Origin: Spirochaetota bacterium
GTDB taxonomy: Bacteria; Spirochaetota; Spirochaetia; Treponematales; UBA12059
Direction of reading: 5' to 3'
DNA length: 23,406 nucleotides
Assembly (NCBI GenBank): GCA_022709445.1
Contig: JAKLIU010000003.1
Coordinates: forward strand, 1-23,406
The notes beneath the pieces were generated by a model. It saw nothing but the letters and a program-made list of their open reading frames with translations. It was not told the DNA's origin and did no database searches. Shown here in pieces: positions 7,584 through 14,518 of the stretch. Positions within the stretch are counted from its first letter, which is position 1, and each line of letters starts with the position of its first letter. Position numbers and translations under genes: made by a program.

Positions 7584-8228
7584 ATGAACTACAGGAGCAG
7601 CATTGCCAGCAGCGCGTCCGAGGAGCGGCTCTCCCGCCTCATGGAGGAACGCCTCGAGCCCGGGGCGGACCGCGCGCGCATCGACGAGCGGATCTGGGAC
7701 CTCTTCGGCGAGGAATGGGCGGTGGTCTTCACCGACCTGTCCGGCTTCTCGCGCAAGGTGGAGGCCTTCGGCATCATCCACTTCCTGCAGATCATCTACG
7801 AGAGCGAGCGCATCCTGGTACCGGTGGTGGACGACAACGACGGGATCCTCCTCAAGCAGGAAGGCGATTCCATGCTGATCATTTTCCGCAAGCCTGCCAA
7901 GGCCCTCAGGGCGGCGGCCAGCATGCAGAAGGCCTGCGCGGCCTACAACAGGGGCAAGCCCGAGGAGGACCGCATCCTCCTCTGCGTGGGCGTCGGCTAC
8001 GGCAGGATGCTGCGCATCGGCGACACGGACGTATTCGGCCGCGAGGTCAACGCATCCAGCAAGCTGGGCGAGGACACGGCCGAGGCCGACGAGGTGCTGG
8101 TCACGCAGGCCGTCGTCGATGCCGTCGGATCGGGGGATCCCTCCGACCCCAAGACGGTCTTCCGCTTCGAGGAACTGCCGGAAACGCCGGCGGCCGCGGG
8201 CAAGGCTTACCGCTACCTCTGGAAGTGA
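7584..8228 (+). CDS. Class III adenylate/guanylate cyclase-like protein
   Basis: A 214-residue soluble protein that is essentially one class III cyclase domain with a short N-terminal helix. Metal-binding aspartates are Asp51 (VFTDLSGFS) and Asp95 (KQEGDSMLIIF). The adenine-selecting pair is Lys91 and Asp149, at the expected spacing. The transition-state Asn156 is present (REVNASSKL), but the partner arginine four residues later is Lys160. The fold and most catalytic residues therefore argue for cyclic AMP synthesis from ATP, while the Arg-to-Lys change could lower activity or make it a sensor. ATG 7584 follows GGAGG (7574-7578). It is a single-gene unit with its own promoter. Other readings: a guanylate cyclase is unlikely given Lys/Asp; an inactive regulatory homologue is possible. 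Confidence 0.85.
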   Translation: MNYRSSIASSASEERLSRLMEERLEPGADRARIDERIWDLFGEEWAVVFTDLSGFSRKVEAFGIIHFLQIIYESERILVPVVDDNDGILLKQEGDSMLIIFRKPAKALRAAASMQKACAAYNRGKPEEDRILLCVGVGYGRMLRIGDTDVFGREVNASSKLGEDTAEADEVLVTQAVVDAVGSGDPSDPKTVFRFEELPETPAAAGKAYRYLWK

Positions 8229-8249
8229 TCGTCAGGACGCGTCCCGGCC

Positions 8250-8277
8250 CGGTCCGCCGCGAGAAGCCGGCGGACCG
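8250..8277. terminator. Hairpin between convergent genes (cyclase and redox cluster)
   Basis: CGGTCCGCCG (8250-8259) and CGGCGGACCG (8268-8277) form a 10-bp perfect stem with an 8-base loop. There is no T tract on either strand. It lies between the stops of two convergent genes, so it may end or protect both transcripts. Confidence 0.55.
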
Positions 8278-8303
8278 CCCGTGACGCTTCCGTCATCCGC
8301 CCG

Positions 8304-9182
8304 TCAGCGCTCCACCTTGTCCAGGAGGGCCTGGAGCGCCGTCTTGATGTCCGCGAACGAAGCGCCGGCTGCCGAGACGGCGTCGCGGATGGATTGCGAC
8401 ACGGGACCCGGCTCGAAGCCGAGGGCTCCCTTCACCGATTCCTTGTCCAATCCCCACAGGTAGAGCTCCCCGAACGTGGTCTTGCCCGTCACGGTCCAGG
8501 CGGGGGCCTCGTGGGTGGCGTCCGCGTCGGTCGCGACCGGGCCCGACCCGGAAGCGGGACCCGTGCCCGTACCGGTCCCGGCCGGGACTGCCGTCGCCGC
8601 GGTCGGTGATGCGACGGGTGCCGTGGCAGGCGCGGCAGCATGCGTGCCTGTCGCCGCGGGCAGGGCCGCGGGGGCCGAGGGCTGGGCGGGCGTCGCGGAG
8701 AGCGGCTCCAGGGAATACGGGGCGAGCGAGGCCGGGTCGACCCCGGGCACGGCGAGCAGGATCTCCAGCGCGCCGACGGGCAGGACGGTGCCCTCCTCGG
8801 GCTCGTAGGGCAGTCCCAGGTAGCGCGCCACGAACAGACGCACCGAGTCGGTGCCTATCTCCCGGCCTTCGGGCAGGGTTCCCTCGTATGCCGTTTCCAG
8901 GGCGTTGATCTTGCCTTCCGGAGCGAGGGGCAGGGCGCTCGACGAGAACGCGCGTGCGGCGAGTTCCGCGGGCACGCCGAAGGCGGCCTCTATGTCCAGC
9001 CAGGTGTAGGACCCGCGTATGTCCGCGGGGTTGGCCGTGCCGGCGAACTCGCCTTCGCTGAAGCGCACGGGTTCCTTGGTGGACGTGGTCTTCCACCAGC
9101 CGGTCGCCATGGAAAGGCCCACGCCGCCGATGATCGCGGCGAGCGTGGCCAGGGCCAGGGTGCGGGTGCTGATCGTGGTCAT
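8304..9182 (-). CDS. Membrane-anchored protein with duplicated small module, linked to NapH-like protein
   Basis: I do not recognise a named family for this 292-residue protein. An N-terminal hydrophobic segment (about 9-29) should be a signal anchor. A small module at 54-79 (IRGSYTWLDIEAAFGVPAEL) is echoed at 230-256 (VTGKTTFGELYLWGLDKESV): both show a hydrophobic-x-G-x-x-T start and an aromatic-G turn. Between them lies a conserved-looking stretch TDSVRLFVARYLGLPYEP (111-128) and then a long Ala/Pro/Thr/Gly linker (about 160-228), including AGTGTGTGPASGSGP. The ATG at 9182 overlaps the stop of the NapH-like gene (ATGA) and has GGAGAAG upstream, so the two are made together. It probably sits outside the membrane and works with the iron-sulfur protein. 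Function unknown. Confidence 0.8.
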   Translation of the reverse strand: MTTISTRTLALATLAAIIGGVGLSMATGWWKTTSTKEPVRFSEGEFAGTANPADIRGSYTWLDIEAAFGVPAELAARAFSSSALPLAPEGKINALETAYEGTLPEGREIGTDSVRLFVARYLGLPYEPEEGTVLPVGALEILLAVPGVDPASLAPYSLEPLSATPAQPSAPAALPAATGTHAAAPATAPVASPTAATAVPAGTGTGTGPASGSGPVATDADATHEAPAWTVTGKTTFGELYLWGLDKESVKGALGFEPGPVSQSIRDAVSAAGASFADIKTALQALLDKVER

Positions 9183-10063
9183 CGTGCTTCTCCGGATTCG
9201 TTGCCGGGCTTGCCGTCGACGCGGCCAGCCGCGAGGAGGACCGTCGCGGGTACGGGGCAGGCTGCCTCGCTGGTGCACTTGAGGCAGGATATGCACTGGT
9301 GGTCGCGGACCGTTCCGGCCGTCGATACCTCTATGTTCATGGGGCAGGCGCGGTCGCAGGCCTTGCAGTCTATGCAGGTGGCCGCCTTGCGCTTGATGCC
9401 GAAGACGCGGAACAGGTTGAACAGGCCCTGGAAGGCGCCGTAGGGGCAGGCGTACTTGCAGAAGGGCCGCTCCACGAAGAGCGACAGGACCAGGGTGAGG
9501 CCCAGGACGACGGCGCTGGCCAGGGCTACCTCGCCGGTCCAGAGATTGAACAGCGCGAAGTACGGGTCGACCTCCTGGAACGCGAGCTTCCCGGTCATGA
9601 TGGTCATGTAGGAAACCCCGATAAGCACGACATATCGCAGGTAGCGCAGGACCCTGTCCAGCTTCTTCGGCACGAAACCGTTGTAGCGCTTGCCGAAGAT
9701 CTTGCGCCCCAGGCCGCCCAGCCACTCCTGCACGCTGCCCAGGGGGCATACCCAGCCGCAGATCACCGGCCCGAATAGCAGGGAAAGCGCCAGGGCGATG
9801 ACAGCCAGCACCACGGAAGAATCGTGGACCTTCTTGACCAGGGTGCCGGCCGTGGCCAGCTGCCAGAAGGACACCACGCCGCCGAACGGGCAGATAGCGT
9901 GGAGCGACGCGCCTTCGCCGAGGACCGGCACCGCGATGCCCTTCTCGGCCAGGGCTCCGGTGGTCGCGACCACGGCAACGGAGACGAAGAACAGTATCTG
10001 CACGCCGCGGCGCAGCCAGGGCGTGACCTTGCGTTTCACGGCGGGTTTGGTGGGTACGTTCAT
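9179..10063 (-). CDS. NapH/NosR/CcoG-type membrane polyferredoxin
   Basis: A 294-residue integral membrane iron-sulfur protein with about five hydrophobic segments. Two membrane CxxxCP motifs are at Cys102/Cys106 (CGWVCPLG) and Cys202/Cys206 (CKYACPYG), plus HAICPFGG around Cys58. At the C-terminus are two ferredoxin-type 4Fe-4S motifs: Cys230/233/236/240 (CIDCKACDRACP) and Cys257/260/263/269. Relatives such as NapH and NosR pass electrons between quinols or cytoplasmic donors and extracytoplasmic partners. No nitrate or nitrous oxide reductase gene is nearby, so the partner here is unknown; the exported diiron-type protein upstream is a candidate. ATG 10063 is chosen for the GAGGAG five bases upstream; the frame is open further upstream but lacks a site there. 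Confidence 0.88.
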   Translation of the reverse strand: MNVPTKPAVKRKVTPWLRRGVQILFFVSVAVVATTGALAEKGIAVPVLGEGASLHAICPFGGVVSFWQLATAGTLVKKVHDSSVVLAVIALALSLLFGPVICGWVCPLGSVQEWLGGLGRKIFGKRYNGFVPKKLDRVLRYLRYVVLIGVSYMTIMTGKLAFQEVDPYFALFNLWTGEVALASAVVLGLTLVLSLFVERPFCKYACPYGAFQGLFNLFRVFGIKRKAATCIDCKACDRACPMNIEVSTAGTVRDHQCISCLKCTSEAACPVPATVLLAAGRVDGKPGNESGEAR

Positions 10064-10089
10064 GGGGACTCCTCGATTCGTGGCGTTGC

Positions 10090-10137
10090 ATGCCGGTGCG
10101 CCGGGCAGGGGGGGCGAACGCGCACCCGACCCGGCAT
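10090..10137 (-). promoter_or_regulatory. Structured leader before the NapH-like gene
   Basis: ATGCCGG (10090-10096) pairs with CCGGCAT (10131-10137), and GGTGCGC (10095-10101) pairs with GCGCACC (10120-10126). The two stems partly compete, or stack if a six-base bulge is allowed. A G-rich run (about 10108-10114) lies in the loop. The element is between the DUF2202 stop and the NapH start (112-base gap) and could limit read-through or affect translation. No T tract. Confidence 0.4.
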
Positions 10138-10175
10138 CAAGCATGGTTTATCAAGAAATAGTTGCAAGAGGCGGA

Positions 10176-10706
10176 TCAAAATTTCGAGAGCTGGTTCCTG
10201 AAGGCGCGCAGGTGGTTCTCGCTGGCGCGTTTGAGGCTCTCGAACAGCGCCTTCAGGTCGGCGTTCTCGGGGCGCGACAGCTCCGGCCTGGCCAGGAACG
10301 CGTCGTACATGGCGATGTTGTCCAGTTCGGCCCGCACCCCCGCCTCGGCGGCGGCCTTGAGGTCCGGCGGCGCGGCGATCCTGCCCGCGGTACCGTCCGC
10401 CGGGAAGGACAGGCCGCGATCGGCGAAGGCCGCTTCCAGCCAGGCCAGGTGCTGCTCCTCGGCGGCCATGATGTTCGTGTAGGGACGCATCGCGCCGAAT
10501 GCTCCGATGATGGCCACGTACTCGGCGCGGGCGAGGTACTCGTCCTCGGCGGCCCAGCGCATCATGTCGTTCACGCTGACGGCCTTGCCCGAAGCGATGG
10601 CCGCAAGCGCGGCCGACGCCCCGTAACCGGTCTCCGATGCCCAGGCGAGGCTGCCCGCCCCAGCCAGGACGAGCATCGCCAGCACCATACCCGTTTTCCT
10701 ACGCAT
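10176..10706 (-). CDS. Exported DUF2202-like ferritin-type protein
   Basis: A 176-residue protein with a cleavable signal peptide (likely cut after AWA, residue 23), so it acts outside the cytoplasm. The mature part is a four-helix ferritin-like domain with candidate metal ligands in order: Glu56/Glu62 (EYLARAEY), Glu83/His86 (EEQH), Glu127 with Tyr134, and Glu163/His165 (SENH). The layout (LAR..Y, FxNIxxxEExH, then ENHLRAF near the end) matches DUF2202 proteins, a ferritin-like family without a settled role. A diiron centre that binds iron or reacts with oxygen or peroxide is a reasonable expectation, not shown. The start at 10706 overlaps the end of the upstream small gene by 8 bp and has only a weak ribosome site, suggesting coupling. 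Confidence 0.82.
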   Translation of the reverse strand: MRRKTGMVLAMLVLAGAGSLAWASETGYGASAALAAIASGKAVSVNDMMRWAAEDEYLARAEYVAIIGAFGAMRPYTNIMAAEEQHLAWLEAAFADRGLSFPADGTAGRIAAPPDLKAAAEAGVRAELDNIAMYDAFLARPELSRPENADLKALFESLKRASENHLRAFRNQLSKF

Positions 10707-10932
10707 GCTGGTCGTCCCCGATGACGGCGGGATCGGCCGCGGTCGGCCGGCTCCCGTCGCGGAGCGCCTTGAGCGAGGCCCTGGCCCTCAGGGCGATCAC
10801 GAAGCCGGCTATGGCCAGCCCCAGGGCGAGCAGCGCCACGATCCACAGCGCCAGAGTGCCGCCCGCGAACGGAGCCCGGTCGAAGAACGCGTTGCCCTGC
10901 ATCATGCCGTATCCGAATGTCCTGCCGTACAT
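10699..10932 (-). CDS. Small Met/Gly-rich single-pass membrane protein
   Basis: A 77-residue protein with a Met/Gly/aromatic N-terminus (MYGRTFGYGMMQG), one membrane helix (about 26-48) and a basic, then acidic C-terminal tail. I do not recognise the family; the N-terminal look is shared by many tiny membrane proteins found beside metal and redox genes. ATG 10932 is chosen because AGGAG lies five to six bases upstream; the open frame extends to 11022 but would run through the promoter dyad. It is the first gene of the cluster and overlaps the DUF2202 gene by 8 bp. It may be an anchor or partner for the exported ferritin-like protein. Confidence 0.68.
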   Translation of the reverse strand: MYGRTFGYGMMQGNAFFDRAPFAGGTLALWIVALLALGLAIAGFVIALRARASLKALRDGSRPTAADPAVIGDDQHA

Positions 10933-10955
10933 AGTCGCTCCTGCCAAAGTCAGAT

Positions 10956-10973
10956 TGTCCATATATCTGGACA
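10956..10973. promoter_or_regulatory. Operator-like dyad in the promoter of the redox cluster
   Basis: TGTCCATATATCTGGACA has perfect TGTCCA/TGGACA arms; 16 of 18 positions are symmetric. It stands in an AT-rich island in GC-rich DNA, 24 bases upstream of the ATG at 10932. On the minus strand a TATAGT (10981-10976) could be the -10, putting the start site inside the dyad; I see no good -35 at the standard distance (TTGGCA at 11000-10995 is only 13 bases away). A repressor or redox-sensing regulator site is likely; which family is unknown. Confidence 0.55.
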
Positions 10974-11152
10974 CCACTATATAAGCAGGAACCATGCCAA
11001 CTTGGGATCGGCGGTCGAGCAACGCGTCCCGCCGTATCGGGAAACATACAAGTACAATCAGTAAAATGAAATACGATCAATCACCCTGATGCTGTTGCCG
11101 TCAGCTACGCTCGGAGAGCGGAAAAAATGGCAGGCGCAACCGGTTTTTGCTC

Positions 11153-12052
11153 TCAGGATGGGAAAATAGTTCCCTTGGCTGCTTCGGCCAGCCGGGCATC
11201 GCGCCTGGCGGAAACGAGGGAAGTCACGACCACCGCGCAGAGGATGAGCGCTCCGCCAGCCAAGGCGTTCTTGCCCGGCCGCTCGCCCATGAACAGGAAC
11301 ACCCACAGCGGATTGAACACCGGTTCCAGTCCGCCGATCAGGATGCCTTCCGTGGCCGGCACGCGCTTGATGCCCCAGGCGAACAGGAGGGACGCCACGC
11401 CTATCTGCAGCACGCCCAGTCCCAGGATGGCTCCGACGGCCTTGGCCGTGATCACGGGCGCGGGAAGGAAGAGCGTCACCAGCCCGGCCACCACCGCGGT
11501 GATCGCGTGGGCGAGCAGGCTGGATTCCACGGGCGAGCCGTCCTTCTGCATGCGCATGAACACGTAGTAGAAGGAGAAGCTGACGCCGGAGGCTATCGCC
11601 ACCAGGTCTCCCCGCAAGGAGCCGCCCCCCATGTCCCCCACGAAGAACAGGACCATGCCGCCCGCCACGGCGACGAAGCCCAGGATGTGCTCCAGGCGGG
11701 GCGTTTCCTTGATGAGGAGCGCGCTCAGGATGCCCGTGTAGATGGGGGCCCCGTACTGGAGCAGGATGGCGTTGGCCGAGCTGGTCGCCTTGTTGGCGTA
11801 GATGAACATGAGCATGGTGGCCGCGCTGGACACGGCCGCCCCGATCTGCGCGCCGGAGAAGGTGAACCTGGGCTTGCGTATGACCGCCGCCATGAAGACC
11901 GCGGCCACCACGCTCCTGGCGCAGGCGATGGCGAAGGGATTCCAGTCCACCAGCTTGATGAATACGCCCGCCAGGCTCCAGAAGAACGCCGTGGCCGCCA
12001 GGGCCAGGGCGCCGAGGCCGGCGCCGGGATGTTTTGCTTCCATGGAGCCCAT
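11153..12052 (-). CDS. EamA/DMT-superfamily transporter
   Basis: A roughly 299-residue, ten-helix membrane protein made of two EamA-type halves. The first begins GALALAATAFFWSLAGVFIK and the second near SLRGDLVAIASGVSFSFYYV. The end of the second half, LEPVFNPLWVFLFMGERPG, is a classic EamA signature with its proline- and glutamate-containing helix. Members export or exchange small metabolites such as amino acids or nucleotide derivatives; substrate cannot be told from sequence. The start is uncertain: ATG 12052 has a modest GCGGGG upstream, and ATG 12043 nine bases later is equally possible. It is transcribed away from the diguanylate cyclase gene, with which it shares a short divergent gap of about 80 bases. 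It is probably monocistronic; the gap of 220 bases to the next minus-strand gene carries that gene's promoter. Confidence 0.9.
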   Translation of the reverse strand: MGSMEAKHPGAGLGALALAATAFFWSLAGVFIKLVDWNPFAIACARSVVAAVFMAAVIRKPRFTFSGAQIGAAVSSAATMLMFIYANKATSSANAILLQYGAPIYTGILSALLIKETPRLEHILGFVAVAGGMVLFFVGDMGGGSLRGDLVAIASGVSFSFYYVFMRMQKDGSPVESSLLAHAITAVVAGLVTLFLPAPVITAKAVGAILGLGVLQIGVASLLFAWGIKRVPATEGILIGGLEPVFNPLWVFLFMGERPGKNALAGGALILCAVVVTSLVSARRDARLAEAAKGTIFPS

Positions 12053-12122
12053 GCTACCCCGCAGCCGGGCCCCGGGGCAACGGGCCGTCGCGTCCGGAGT
12101 GTACGGCGCGGCCATTTTGGTT

Positions 12123-12128
12123 TACAAT
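12123..12128 (+). promoter_or_regulatory. Candidate -10 box for the diguanylate cyclase gene
   Basis: TACAAT at 12123-12128 is the only good -10 in the short divergent gap. The hexamer 17 bases upstream (TGTACG) is a poor -35. A start about seven bases downstream falls on the GTG codon at 12135, which would give a leaderless message. Confidence 0.4.
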
Positions 12129-12134
12129 GCCCAT

Positions 12135-13301
12135 GTGTCGTACAACAGCGTGCCGGGAGGACCGGCGGGTCCGCCCGGGGAGTCCTCGCTCGTCGACAGA
12201 TTCAACCTGCTCCACAAATCCGGCGCGCTCGACGACCTGGCGTTCCTGCGGCGGGAGAACCGCGAACTGGACCGGCTGATCAACGACGCCTCGGCGCTCA
12301 TGTCGCTGACCAGCGTGCCCGAGATGCTGGATTTCGTGCTGTCCAGGCTCCTGGACCACTTCATACCCGAGTTCCTGGCCTTCCTGATCAAGCCGCCCCG
12401 GGGCGAGCTCCTCAGGCAATACTGCTACCGCAACCTCAAGCGCAGCGACGAGAGGGTGCCCGACCGCTACTACGAGCTCATCAAGCGCCATTTCGACGCA
12501 TCGCCCTTCCCGGTGCGCTTCGACGAGCTGCGCGGGAATTCCGCGCCGGGCACCTGGGGCCGGGAGTTCCTCTCGTTCTCGCCGGCCTTCCTCTACCCGA
12601 TGCGCAGCATCGGCGGCCTCTACGGCGTGGTCCTCCTCGGGACCAAGGTGCTGGGCGGCGAATACACCGAGCTCGAGCGGCTCTACGTCGACCGCATGAC
12701 CCGGTTCCTGGCCGTCGGGATACAGAACGGGCTGCACCACGAGAGCTCCATCACCGATCCCAAGACCGGGCTGTACAACCACGACTATTTCATGCGGAGG
12801 CTCGAGGAGGAGCAGGCCAGGATCCAGCGCCACGGGGGCAGGGCGGGGATCATCATCATGGACGTGGACCACTTCAAGGCCTTCAACGACCTCCACGGCC
12901 ACGTGACCGGCGACGAGGCCCTGTCGGCGCTCGCGGACACCCTGCGGGCGGTGACGCGGGACGAGGACACGGTGGCCCGCTTCGGCGGGGAGGAGTTCTG
13001 CGTTCTGGCGCTCGACTGCGGCGAGACGCGGCTCCTTGAGATCGCGGAGCGCATACGACTGGCCGTGGAGTCGCTCGCGCTGCCCCACGACGGACGGGAG
13101 CTCCGCATCACCATCAGCCTTGGGGCGCGGTCCTTCGGGCCGGGGGAGGCCTGCGGCTCGGTGCGGCTCCTCGCTGACGCGGACAAGGCCCTCTATGAAT
13201 CCAAGTCCTCCGGCCGCAACCGCTCCACCCTGTTCGCCACGGGACTCCTGCGGCTCGCGGCGTCGGTGCGGGCCGCATCCGCGAGGACGGGGCAGGGATG
13301 A
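12135..13301 (+). CDS. GGDEF diguanylate cyclase with N-terminal GAF-like sensor region
   Basis: A 388-residue soluble protein. Residues about 30-60 form a charged helix (LRRENRELDRLIND), about 60-200 look like a GAF-type sensor domain, and 205-365 are a GGDEF domain. The active motif is GGEEF (284-288), with metal-binding Asp243 (IMDVDHFKAFND), so it should make cyclic di-GMP from two GTP. The inhibitory site RxxD is present as Arg275-x-x-Asp278 at the usual distance, so product feedback is expected. No Shine-Dalgarno lies before either GTG (12135 or 12150); 12135 is chosen because a -10 box sits seven bases upstream. The stop overlaps the next start by 4 bp, which ties it to the histidine-kinase-like gene. 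Confidence 0.9.
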   Translation: MSYNSVPGGPAGPPGESSLVDRFNLLHKSGALDDLAFLRRENRELDRLINDASALMSLTSVPEMLDFVLSRLLDHFIPEFLAFLIKPPRGELLRQYCYRNLKRSDERVPDRYYELIKRHFDASPFPVRFDELRGNSAPGTWGREFLSFSPAFLYPMRSIGGLYGVVLLGTKVLGGEYTELERLYVDRMTRFLAVGIQNGLHHESSITDPKTGLYNHDYFMRRLEEEQARIQRHGGRAGIIIMDVDHFKAFNDLHGHVTGDEALSALADTLRAVTRDEDTVARFGGEEFCVLALDCGETRLLEIAERIRLAVESLALPHDGRELRITISLGARSFGPGEACGSVRLLADADKALYESKSSGRNRSTLFATGLLRLAASVRAASARTGQG

Positions 13302-14485
13302 AGGCCGCGAACGCGCCGGATCCGGCCAAGGCGGAGCAGGACGCCACGCTGTCGCGGCTTTTGAGGTTCTTCGCCTTCGGCGGTCTCGTGGCCTACGTGC
13401 CCAGCGTGTGGCTCAGCGTGGTTGAGGGCCTGTGGGTCCTGGTGGTCGTGGACACCCTGGCCTACCTGGTGGTCATCGCCGCGGCCTTCATCCCGTCGAT
13501 GCGCTTCGGGTTCAAGCTGTCGGTGGTCGTGGCGGTCTCCATGGGCGTGGGCGTCGCGGTGCTGGTGCAGACGGGACCGTTCGGGGCCGGGTACATCTGG
13601 CTGCTCGCCGCCATGGTGCTGTCCGCGCTTTTCGGCCGCAGCGCGGCCCCCGTGGCGGTCATCAGCCTGTCCACGGGCATCATGCTGGCCTGGGGTGTCG
13701 CCGTTGCCCTGGGCGCCCCGGGTTTCGGTTCCTCGCCCGTCTCCGTGGCCATCATCGGCTCGAACCTGCTCATCATCGGCATCGCCCTCACCATGGTGAT
13801 ACGCCAGCTGATGTCCAGGCTGGAGAGTTCGCTCGCGGAGCGCGAGCGGATCGGGATCGCGCTGGAGCGCGAGCTGGAGGAGACCCGCCGCGTGGGCATG
13901 GAACTGGAGCGAGCGGTCGATTTCAAGGAGATGCTCCTGCGCGAGCTGCACCACCGGGTGAAGAACAACATGCAGGTGGTGCTCAGCATCATCGGGCTGG
14001 CGCACGAGGGCGACCCCGATCCCGTGGCGACGGCCGGACGGCGCGTGCGCGCGCTGGCCCTGGTGAACGAACTGGTCCTGTCCCGGACCGACTCGGCCGC
14101 CGTGGACGCGGGCGAGCTCATGAAGGCCCTGGCCGGCCGCGCCTGCGAGAACCGCTTCCCGGCCGCGCCCGCCGTCAGGACGGCGGAGCACGCCGTCGTC
14201 GGGCTCGATCCACAGTCGGCCGGGCTGGCCGCCGTGCTCGCCAGCGACATGCTCGCGGCCATGGTCGCGGTGCACCGGGGCATCGACATGACCCTTCGTG
14301 GGGACGGCGGGAGGGGCCTGGCCGTGGACCTGCGCTTCCCGCCGGGAGTCCGCGTCCCGGCCGGAGTCATGGAATCCGCCATCGAGCGCTCGCTGGTCGG
14401 CGCGCTCAGGCCGGAGCTGGACCTGGTGCCGCTCCCCGGTGACGGGGGCGAGGGGCCCGGGGTCAGGCTCCTCGTGCGGCAGTGA
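13298..14485 (+). CDS. Membrane HisKA_2-type histidine kinase-like protein with degenerate ATPase region
   Basis: A 395-residue protein. Residues 20-170 hold about five to six membrane helices, followed by a coiled-coil linker (about 172-208). A HisKA_2 dimerisation/phosphoacceptor segment begins at about 209: ELHHRVKNNMQVVLSIIGLA, with His219 the likely phosphorylated residue, and then RVRALALVNELVLS, all well conserved. The rest (about 275-395) lies where the ATP-binding domain should be, but the N-box asparagine (usually NELVxNAxKHA) is replaced by ASDMLAAMVAVH, and no DNGxG or GxGL box is visible. It therefore may not bind ATP and could act as a histidine phosphotransferase, like ChpT or Spo0B. 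It overlaps the diguanylate cyclase gene by 4 bp, implying a joint signalling role. No response regulator is adjacent. Confidence 0.85.
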   Translation: MKAANAPDPAKAEQDATLSRLLRFFAFGGLVAYVPSVWLSVVEGLWVLVVVDTLAYLVVIAAAFIPSMRFGFKLSVVVAVSMGVGVAVLVQTGPFGAGYIWLLAAMVLSALFGRSAAPVAVISLSTGIMLAWGVAVALGAPGFGSSPVSVAIIGSNLLIIGIALTMVIRQLMSRLESSLAERERIGIALERELEETRRVGMELERAVDFKEMLLRELHHRVKNNMQVVLSIIGLAHEGDPDPVATAGRRVRALALVNELVLSRTDSAAVDAGELMKALAGRACENRFPAAPAVRTAEHAVVGLDPQSAGLAAVLASDMLAAMVAVHRGIDMTLRGDGGRGLAVDLRFPPGVRVPAGVMESAIERSLVGALRPELDLVPLPGDGGEGPGVRLLVRQ

Positions 14486-14486
14486 A

Positions 14487-14502
14487 CGGCGGCTGGCCGC
14501 CG
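14487..14502. terminator. Compact hairpin between convergent genes
   Basis: CGGCGGC (14487-14493) and GCCGCCG (14496-14502) are perfect arms around TG. It fills half of the 33-base gap between convergent stops. It has no T run; it may act as a bidirectional end or simply protect 3' ends. Confidence 0.4.
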
Positions 14503-14518
14503 CCCGCGCAGCCCGCGC

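Noticed and set aside
8304..10091. A 595-residue fusion of Arg-rich sequence with the duplicated-module protein
   Set aside because: The N-terminal 300 residues are the NapH-like gene read in the wrong frame; the ATG at 9182 with its own ribosome site is the true start.
11147..13039. Long plus-strand frame across the EamA gene into the GGDEF gene
   Set aside because: It is antisense to a ten-helix transporter and out of frame with the GGEEF domain; composition is that of a shadow frame.
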